A DNA stretch of 28,817 nt from Citrobacter sp. (GTDB taxonomy: Bacteria > Pseudomonadota > Gammaproteobacteria > Enterobacterales > Enterobacteriaceae), in NCBI GenBank assembly GCA_019415335.1, contig DXKH01000097.1, positions 1 through 28,817 on the forward strand, written 5' to 3'. Below the pieces are notes generated by a model. It was not told the origin of the DNA. It did no database searches and saw only the letters and a program-made list of their open reading frames with translations. A program made the position numbers and the translations under genes. Positions 23,680 through 28,817 of this stretch are shown here, one piece after another (position 1 is the first letter of the stretch; every line of letters starts with the position of its first letter).

Positions 23680-24603
23680 ATGAGAAAGACGGGCAACCGC
23701 CGCGAGCGTGGGGCAAAAACCACCATCGTCCGGCGGCAGATCAAAAAGAATCATGCCGGGCACCACGGCGGGGCGTGGAAGGTGGCGTTCGCCGATTTTA
23801 CTTTGGCAATGATGGCGCTGTTTATGACGCTGTGGATTGTCAACAGCGTCAGTAAATCCGAGCGTGAAAGCATTATCGCCGCGCTACACGGGCAGTCGAT
23901 TTTTAACGGTGGCGGGCTGTCGCCGTTAAATAAAATCAGCCCGTCTCATCCGTCAAAACCTGCCACCGTGGCAGTGCCGGAAGAGACGGAGAAAAAAGCG
24001 CGCGACGTCAACGAGAAAACGGCGCTGCTGAAGAAGAAATCCGCCACCGAGCTTGGCGAGCTGGCGACCAGTATCAATACCATCGCCCGTGATGCGCATA
24101 TGGAAGCGAATCTGGAGATGGAGATTGTTCCCCAGGGATTACGCGTGCTGATTAAAGACGACCAGAACCGCAATATGTTCGAACGCGGCAGCGCACAGAT
24201 TATGCCGTTCTTTAAAACTTTGCTGGTGGAGCTTGCGCCAGTGTTCGACTCGCTCGATAACAAAATTATTATTACCGGGCATACCGATGCGATGGCCTAC
24301 AAAAACAATATCTACAATAACTGGAACCTTTCGGGTGACCGCGCGCTTTCGGCTCGTCGGGCGCTGGAAGAGGCAGGAATGCCGGAAGATAAAGTGATGC
24401 AGGTGAGCGCAATGGCGGACCAGATGCTGCTGGACGCGAAAAATCCGCAAAGCGCGGGCAACCGGCGCATTGAGATTATGGTGCTGACTAAAAGCGCGTC
24501 CGATACGCTGTATCAATACTTTGGTCAGCATGGGGATAAAGTGGTGCAGCCGCTGGTGCAAAAGCTGGATAAGCAGCAGGTGCTTTCACAGCGAACGCGT
24601 TAA
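23680..24603 (+). CDS. lafU: Stator protein LafU (MotB), full length
   Basis: A 307-residue protein (K-12 MotB 308 aa). A basic N-terminus is followed by one transmembrane helix FADFTLAMMALFMTLWIV carrying the ion-binding Asp39 (equivalent to MotB Asp32). The C-terminal OmpA-like peptidoglycan domain contains IIITGHTDAMAYK, NWNLSGDRALSARRALEEAG and AGNRRIEIMVL. The start at 23680 follows lafT; longer ORFs begin inside lafT. In E. coli K-12 lafU (mbhA) is a remnant lacking this N-terminus; here it looks functional. Last gene of the flagellar cluster. Confidence 0.95.
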   Translation: MRKTGNRRERGAKTTIVRRQIKKNHAGHHGGAWKVAFADFTLAMMALFMTLWIVNSVSKSERESIIAALHGQSIFNGGGLSPLNKISPSHPSKPATVAVPEETEKKARDVNEKTALLKKKSATELGELATSINTIARDAHMEANLEMEIVPQGLRVLIKDDQNRNMFERGSAQIMPFFKTLLVELAPVFDSLDNKIIITGHTDAMAYKNNIYNNWNLSGDRALSARRALEEAGMPEDKVMQVSAMADQMLLDAKNPQSAGNRRIEIMVLTKSASDTLYQYFGQHGDKVVQPLVQKLDKQQVLSQRTR

Positions 24604-24641
24604 ATGCTGAATCTTTACGCATTTCTCAAACTCTGAAATCA

Positions 24642-24657
24642 CTGTATACTTTACCAG
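24642..24657. promoter_or_regulatory. LexA (SOS) box of dinB
   Basis: CTGTATACTTTACCAG has the required CTG-N10-CAG with AT-rich centre, 17 bases before the dinB ATG. LexA cleavage on DNA damage would induce dinB and probably the downstream yafN-yafO-yafP genes. Confidence 0.95.
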
Positions 24658-24673
24658 TGTTGAGAGGTGAGCA

Positions 24674-25729
24674 ATGCGTAAAATCATTCATGTGGATATG
24701 GACTGCTTTTTCGCAGCGGTGGAGATGCGCGACAATCCCGCCCTGCGCGATATCCCTATTGCTATTGGCGGCAGCCGCGAACGTCGGGGGGTGATCAGCA
24801 CCGCCAATTATCCCGCGCGTAAATTTGGCGTACGCAGCGCTATGCCGACCGGGATGGCGCTCAAATTATGTCCGCATCTCACCTTGCTTCCAGGGCGCTT
24901 TGACGCCTACAAAGAAGCCTCAAATCATATCCGCGAAATTTTCTCGCGCTATACCTCGCGCATTGAACCGTTATCACTGGATGAAGCCTATCTCGACGTC
25001 ACCGATAGTGTGCATTGCCACGGTTCTGCGACCCTCATCGCCCAGGAAATCCGTCAGACGATCTTTAACGAGCTGCAACTGACGGCATCTGCGGGCGTTG
25101 CGCCGGTAAAGTTTCTCGCCAAAATTGCTTCCGACATGAATAAACCCAACGGTCAGTTTGTGATTACGCCGGCAGAAGTTCCGGCATTTCTGCAAACCTT
25201 ACCGCTGGCAAAAATTCCCGGCGTCGGCAAAGTCTCGGCGGCAAAACTGGAAGCGATGGGGCTGCGGACCTGCGGTGATGTGCAAAAGTGTGATCTGGTG
25301 ACTCTGCTCAAACGTTTTGGCAAATTTGGCCGCATTTTGTGGGAGCGTAGTCAGGGGATTGACGAGCGCGACGTTAACAGCGAGCGGTTGCGAAAATCCG
25401 TCGGCGTGGAACGCACGATGGCGGAAGATATTCATCACTGGTCTGAATGTGAAGCGATTATCGAGCTGCTGTATCCTGAACTTGAACGCCGTCTGGCAAA
25501 GGTAAAACCTGATTTACTGATTGCTCGCCAGGGGGTGAAATTAAAGTTCGACGATTTTCAGCAAACTACTCAGGAGCACGTCTGGCCGCGGCTGAATAAA
25601 GCTGATCTGATCGCCACCGCGCGTAAAACCTGGGATGAACGTCGCGGCGGGCGCGGTGTGCGACTGGTGGGGCTGCATGTGACGTTGCTTGACCCTCAAA
25701 TGGAAAGACAACTGGTGCTGGGATTATGA
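24674..25729 (+). CDS. dinB: DNA polymerase IV (Y-family)
   Basis: A 351-residue translesion polymerase, the K-12 DinB length. The palm motif [19 protein letters not shown] carries the first metal-binding Asp (D8), and [10 protein letters not shown] supplies Asp103/Glu104. The thumb helix-hairpin-helix is [20 protein letters not shown]. The little-finger domain follows, and the C-terminal LVLGL is the beta-clamp-binding peptide. It copies past N2-dG adducts and contributes to SOS mutagenesis. GAGAGGTGAGCA provides the ribosome site. SOS control is supported by the LexA box. Confidence 0.98.
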   Translation: MRKIIHVDMDCFFAAVEMRDNPALRDIPIAIGGSRERRGVISTANYPARKFGVRSAMPTGMALKLCPHLTLLPGRFDAYKEASNHIREIFSRYTSRIEPLSLDEAYLDVTDSVHCHGSATLIAQEIRQTIFNELQLTASAGVAPVKFLAKIASDMNKPNGQFVITPAEVPAFLQTLPLAKIPGVGKVSAAKLEAMGLRTCGDVQKCDLVTLLKRFGKFGRILWERSQGIDERDVNSERLRKSVGVERTMAEDIHHWSECEAIIELLYPELERRLAKVKPDLLIARQGVKLKFDDFQQTTQEHVWPRLNKADLIATARKTWDERRGGRGVRLVGLHVTLLDPQMERQLVLGL

Positions 25730-25731
25730 TG

Positions 25732-25747
25732 TATACTATTATGTATA
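25732..25747. promoter_or_regulatory. Candidate YafN operator
   Basis: Perfect inverted repeat TATAC-N6-GTATA just after the dinB stop and 34 bases before yafN. Antitoxins of this Phd/YefM-like fold often bind such short AT-rich palindromes to autoregulate. Assignment is inferred from position only. Confidence 0.4.
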
Positions 25748-25780
25748 TTCTGATGTTCATTATTATGAGGGGATCACTGT

Positions 25781-26074
25781 ATGCATCGAATTCTCGCTGA
25801 AAAATCGGTCAATATCACTGAGTTACGTAAAAACCCAGCTAAATACTTTATTGATCAACCGGTTGCGGTTCTTTCTAATAATCGCCCCGCAGGATATCTC
25901 TTAAGTGCCAGCGCATTTGAAGCGTTAATGGACATGCTTGCTGAACAAGAGGAGAAAAAACTGGTTAAGGCGCGCTTCCGTCCGAGTGCCGCAAGATTAG
26001 AGGAAATTACACGCCGCGCTGAACAATATCTTAATGATATGACGGATGATGATTTCAATGACTTTAAGGAATAA
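25781..26074 (+). CDS. yafN: Antitoxin YafN
   Basis: A 97-residue Phd/YefM-family antitoxin. The N-terminal DNA-binding part is NITELRKNPAKYFIDQPVAV then LSNNRPAGYLLSASAFEALM, the typical fold of this family; the acidic C-terminus (YLNDMTDDDFNDFKE) binds and neutralises the toxin. GAGGGG lies eight bases before the ATG. Two bases separate it from yafO. Cotranscribed with dinB in K-12, so SOS-inducible. Confidence 0.97.
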   Translation: MHRILAEKSVNITELRKNPAKYFIDQPVAVLSNNRPAGYLLSASAFEALMDMLAEQEEKKLVKARFRPSAARLEEITRRAEQYLNDMTDDDFNDFKE

Positions 26075-26076
26075 GG

Positions 26077-26475
26077 ATGCGGGTATTCAAAACAAAACTT
26101 ATTCGCCTGCAACTTACAGCAGAGGAACTTGATGCGTTAACAGCGGATTTTATTTCCTATAAGCGTGACGGTGTTTTGCCAGATATATTTGGTCGCGATG
26201 CACTCTACGACGACTCGTTTACCTGGCCATTAATCAAATTTGAGCGAGTTGCTCATATTCATCTGGCAAATGTGAATAATCCATTTCCGCCACAGTTGCG
26301 CCAATTCAGCAGAACGAATGACGAAGCGCATTTGGTATATTGTCAGGGTGCGTTTGATGAGCAAGCATGGTTGCTCATTGCCATTCTGAAACCTGAACCT
26401 CATAAACTGGCTCGAGATAACAACCAAATGCATAAAATTGGGAAAATGGCAGAAGCGTTTCGCATGCGTTTTTGA
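26077..26475 (+). CDS. yafO: mRNA interferase toxin YafO
   Basis: A 132-residue ribosome-dependent mRNA interferase that cleaves translated mRNAs a few bases after the start codon. Recognisable sequence includes ADFISYKRDGVLPDIFGRDA, WPLIKFERVAHIHLANVNNP and the C-terminal MHKIGKMAEAFRMRF. Full length compared with K-12. Paired with YafN as a type II toxin-antitoxin system, and the induction of the operon by DNA damage couples it to stress. Confidence 0.97.
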   Translation: MRVFKTKLIRLQLTAEELDALTADFISYKRDGVLPDIFGRDALYDDSFTWPLIKFERVAHIHLANVNNPFPPQLRQFSRTNDEAHLVYCQGAFDEQAWLLIAILKPEPHKLARDNNQMHKIGKMAEAFRMRF

Positions 26476-26484
26476 ATTTATATT

Positions 26485-26937
26485 ATGAATAACATACAAA
26501 TAAGAAACTATCAGCCTGGCGATTTTCAGCAACTATGCGCTATTTTCCTTAGAGCGGTTACGATGACCGCCAGTCAGCATTATTCACCACAACAAATTGC
26601 CGCCTGGGCGCAGATTGACGAATCTCGCTGGAAGGAGAAACTCGCGAAATCACAAGTGCGGGTTGCAGTTATTAATGCACAACCGGTTGGTTTTATTACC
26701 CGCATTGAACATTATATCGATATGTTATTTGTTGAACCTGAATACACCCGACGCGGGGTTGCCAGCGCTTTGTTAAAACCATTGATTAAGTCTGAATCCG
26801 AACTTACGGTGGACGCCAGCATAACCGCAAAGCCCTTTTTTGAACGTTATGGTTTTCAGACAGTTAAGCAGCAGTGCGTTGAATGCCGGGGAGAGTGGTT
26901 TACTAATTTTTATATGCGATATAAACCGCAACATTAA
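26485..26937 (+). CDS. yafP: GNAT-family N-acetyltransferase YafP
   Basis: A 150-residue acetyltransferase. IQIRNYQPGDFQQLCAIFLR is the GNAT beta-1/alpha-1 entry, and LFVEPEYTRRGVASALLKPL contains the acetyl-CoA-binding R/Q-x-x-G-x-A motif (RRGVAS). The C-terminal KPFFERYGFQTVKQ is the usual GNAT end. Lies nine bases after yafO in the dinB-yafNOP operon. K-12 YafP has been linked to tolerance of nitroaromatic genotoxins; the natural substrate is not known to me. Confidence 0.95.
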   Translation: MNNIQIRNYQPGDFQQLCAIFLRAVTMTASQHYSPQQIAAWAQIDESRWKEKLAKSQVRVAVINAQPVGFITRIEHYIDMLFVEPEYTRRGVASALLKPLIKSESELTVDASITAKPFFERYGFQTVKQQCVECRGEWFTNFYMRYKPQH

Positions 26938-26944
26938 ATCCAGC

Positions 26945-26973
26945 TTGCAATGAAAATAACGCCCGCCTAGTAT
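26945..26973 (+). promoter_or_regulatory. Candidate sigma-70 promoter for the rtcB2-prfH operon
   Basis: TTGCAA, exactly 17 bases, TAGTAT: four of six matches in each hexamer with ideal spacing. It starts just after the yafP stop and would give a leader of about 150 bases before rtcB2. No sigma-54 GG-N10-GC site was found, unlike the RtcR-controlled rtcBA operon of K-12. Confidence 0.5.
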
Positions 26974-26997
26974 GTGTGCGTTTTCTTATTCCACAAA

Positions 26998-27046
26998 CTG
27001 CAAGGAGGTAAATCATGACAAATCCTTTATCAATGACTCTTTGCAG
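26998..27046 (+). promoter_or_regulatory. Shine-Dalgarno-sequestering hairpin in the rtcB2 leader
   Basis: CTGCAAGGAG (26998-27007) can pair with CTCTTTGCAG (27037-27046): ten base pairs, one of them G-U. The 29-base loop contains the ATG of the leader ORF. Most of the AAGGAGGT ribosome site is within the 5' arm, so the stem would block initiation. A second pairing AATCCT (27021-27026) with AGGATT (27055-27060) precedes seven T (27066-27072) and is incompatible with the first stem, hinting at alternative folds. Confidence 0.5.
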
Positions 27047-27062
27047 ACCTTTCCAGGATTAA
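27015..27062 (+). CDS. 15-codon leader peptide ORF upstream of rtcB2
   Basis: Encodes MTNPLSMTLCRPFQD. It is preceded at 27002-27009 by AAGGAGGT, complementary over eight bases to the 16S rRNA 3' end, with a six-base spacer to the ATG: an ideal ribosome site, far stronger than that of rtcB2. It ends 65 bases before rtcB2. Such a short, strongly initiated ORF in a structured leader suggests a regulatory rather than structural role. No known leader peptide was recognised. Confidence 0.55.
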   Translation: MTNPLSMTLCRPFQD

Positions 27063-27127
27063 TTCTTTTTTTCTTGCCCTGGATTCGTCTGCCATTTCCT
27101 GATTTTTATTCATAAATGGAATGGTAC

Positions 27128-28267
27128 ATGGGCAAATATATTCGTCCCTTATCCGATGCGGTATTTACCATCGCATCTGATGACCTGTGGATCGAGAGTT
27201 TAGCGATCCAACAATTACACACCACGGCAAATTTACCCAACATGCAACGCGTAGTAGGGATGCCAGATTTACATCCCGGACGCGGCTATCCGATTGGCGC
27301 AGCGTTCTTCTCCGTAGGCCGTTTTTACCCGGCACTGGTCGGCAATGATATCGGCTGCGGTATGGCGCTATGGCAAACAGATATTTTCGCGCGCAAATAC
27401 AACGCCGATAAGTTTGAAAAGCGATTATCTGCGCTGGATGACGTTGCTGAAGAAAGCTGGCTGGAGGAAAACCTGCCGTCAGCGTTAGCACAGCATCCGT
27501 GGCGCAGCTCGCTGGGTTCCATCGGTGGCGGAAACCACTTCGCAGAACTGCAACAAGTTGATCAAATTATCGACGCTGAACTGTTTGCACTGACAGGTCT
27601 GGATGCGCAGCATCTGCAACTGCTGGTTCATAGCGGCTCGAGGGGGCTGGGGCAGTCTATTTTACAGCGGCATATTGCCTCGTTTTCGCATCATGGTTTG
27701 CCTGAAGGCAGTGACGACGCGCTACGGTATATTGCGGAACATGACGATGCGCTGGCGTTTGCGCGTATTAATCGCCAGATGATCGCTTTGCGCATAATGC
27801 AACAGGTTAAGGCCACCGGAAGTCCTGTTCTGGATGTGGCGCATAACTTTGTTAGCGCCTGTCAAATCGGCGATCAACAGGGCTGGTTGCATCGTAAAGG
27901 TGCCACGCCGGATGACAACGGTCTGGTGATTATTCCCGGTTCACGCGGTGATTACTCCTGGCTGGTTAAACCTGTTGCGAACGAAAAAACACTCCACTCG
28001 CTGGCGCATGGGGCAGGGCGTAAATGGGGGCGCACCGAGTGTAAAGGGCGTCTGGCAGCGAAATACACGGCGACGCAACTCTCGCGTACTGAACTTGGCA
28101 GTCGGGTAATTTGTCGCGATAAACAACTCATCTTTGAAGAAGCGCCACAAGCCTATAAATCGGCTGAAAGCGTGGTGCAATGTCTGGTGCAGGCCGGTTT
28201 AATTATTCCTGTCGCGCGGCTGCGTCCGGTGCTAACGCTCAAAAACAATGGAGGGAAAAAAGGATGA
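27128..28267 (+). CDS. rtcB2: RtcB-family RNA ligase RtcB2
   Basis: A 379-residue RNA 3'-phosphate/5'-OH ligase (Mn2+ and GTP dependent). Metal and guanylylation residues are visible: GNDIGCG (Cys77), GGGNHF (His137), VHSGSRG (His168), DVAHNF (His239) and the nucleotidyl histidine in LAHGAGR (His294). It is not the rtcBA-operon RtcB (408 aa) but the paralogue paired with PrfH. In strain ATCC 25922 the pair was reported to repair 16S rRNA cut at the decoding centre by colicin E3-type nucleases. An in-frame ATG at 27116 is possible; neither start has a good Shine-Dalgarno. ATGA overlap with prfH. K-12 retains only fragments of this locus. Confidence 0.93.
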   Translation: MGKYIRPLSDAVFTIASDDLWIESLAIQQLHTTANLPNMQRVVGMPDLHPGRGYPIGAAFFSVGRFYPALVGNDIGCGMALWQTDIFARKYNADKFEKRLSALDDVAEESWLEENLPSALAQHPWRSSLGSIGGGNHFAELQQVDQIIDAELFALTGLDAQHLQLLVHSGSRGLGQSILQRHIASFSHHGLPEGSDDALRYIAEHDDALAFARINRQMIALRIMQQVKATGSPVLDVAHNFVSACQIGDQQGWLHRKGATPDDNGLVIIPGSRGDYSWLVKPVANEKTLHSLAHGAGRKWGRTECKGRLAAKYTATQLSRTELGSRVICRDKQLIFEEAPQAYKSAESVVQCLVQAGLIIPVARLRPVLTLKNNGGKKG

Positions 28268-28817
28268 TCTTGCTACAACTCTCCTCAGCTCAGGGGCCGG
28301 AAGAATGTTGCCTGGCAGTGAAAAAGGCGCTGGACAGGTTGATTAAAGAAGCTACCCGACAAGACGTCGCGGTAACGGTGCTGGAAACAGAAACGGGTCG
28401 CTACTCTGACACACTGCGTTCGGCGCTGATTTCTCTGGATGGCGATAACGCATGGGCTCTAAGCGAAAGCTGGTGCGGCACTATTCAGTGGATTTGTCCG
28501 AGTCCGTATCGGCCTCATCATGGGCGCAAAAACTGGTTTCTGGGCATTGGGCGTTTTACCGCTGATGAGCAGGAACAATCCGACGCGATCCGTTATGAGA
28601 CGCTGCGTTCGTCGGGGCCGGGCGGTCAACATGTCAATAAAACCGACTCGGCGGTACGCGCCACGCATCTGGCATCCGGTATTAGCGTGAAGGTTCAGTC
28701 AGAGCGCAGTCAGCATGCTAACAAACGGCTGGCGCGATTACTGATTGCCTGGAAGCTGGAACAACAGCAACAGGAAAATAGCGCGGCGCTGAAATCGCAG
28801 CGGCGAATGTTCCATCA
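28264..28817 (+). CDS. prfH: Peptide chain release factor homologue PrfH (3' end outside window)
   Basis: The first 184 codons are present. The N-terminal part ([20 protein letters not shown]) leads to the catalytic [20 protein letters not shown], with the GGQ motif that drives peptidyl-tRNA hydrolysis, then [20 protein letters not shown]. It lacks the stop-codon recognition domain of RF1/RF2 and is about 200 aa in the family. PrfH rescues ribosomes damaged at the decoding centre so that RtcB2 can reseal the rRNA. The ATG overlaps the rtcB2 stop, and AGGGAAAAAAGG supplies the ribosome site. K-12 prfH lacks this N-terminus. The frame is open to the window edge. Confidence 0.95.
   Translation, partial: MILLQLSSAQGPEECCLAVKKALDRLIKEATRQDVAVTVLETETGRYSDTLRSALISLDGDNAWALSESWCGTIQWICPSPYRPHHGRKNWFLGIGRFTADEQEQSDAIRYETLRSSGPGGQHVNKTDSAVRATHLASGISVKVQSERSQHANKRLARLLIAWKLEQQQQENSAALKSQRRMFH

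Overview
The window is chromosomal DNA of Escherichia coli or a very close relative. The right end carries the dinB-yafN-yafO-yafP block, followed by rtcB2 and prfH, in the E. coli gene order. E. coli-type REP elements sit in many of the gaps. No rRNA or tRNA gene was seen. Most of the window (about 2.9-24.6 kb) is the right half of the Flag-2 (lateral-type) flagellar cluster, the system first described in enteroaggregative strain 042 and reduced to remnants in K-12.

Layout. Positions 1-141 are the edge of an IS3-type insertion sequence, followed by REP units. Next, on the minus strand, are a very large three-domain glycosyltransferase/glycerophosphotransferase-like gene and a FliB-like gene (lafV), then lfgN, lfgM and lfgA. 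Divergent from lfgA runs the plus-strand rod/hook operon lfgB-lfgJ, then lfgK, lfgL and lafW. A 47-codon orphan ORF precedes the minus-strand membrane regulator lafZ. The lateral flagellin lafA follows. The last flagellar operon is lafB-lafC-lafD-lafE-lafF-lafS-lafT-lafU (cap, chaperones, hook-length control, FliL, sigma-28, stator). Every flagellar frame appears intact, including lafU, which is truncated in K-12.

Regulation readable from sequence. Three near-perfect sigma-54 (GG-N10-GC) promoters precede lafV, lfgB and lafB, fitting control by the LafK activator expected outside the window. Three sigma-28-like sites (TAAAGTTT-like -35, GCCGCTTT-like -10) precede lfgM, lfgK and lafA and are candidate LafS promoters. 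The sigma-54 sites also settle two start codons (lfgB and lafV).

Right flank. dinB (Pol IV) has a LexA box and is followed by the YafN/YafO toxin-antitoxin pair and the acetyltransferase YafP. After that comes an rtcB2-prfH RNA-repair/ribosome-rescue operon; prfH runs off the end of the window. The rtcB2 leader holds a 15-codon ORF with a perfect AAGGAGGT Shine-Dalgarno that can be masked by a 10-bp hairpin. I regard this as the most intriguing unexplained structure here, because the known damage repaired by RtcB2/PrfH removes the anti-Shine-Dalgarno end of 16S rRNA.
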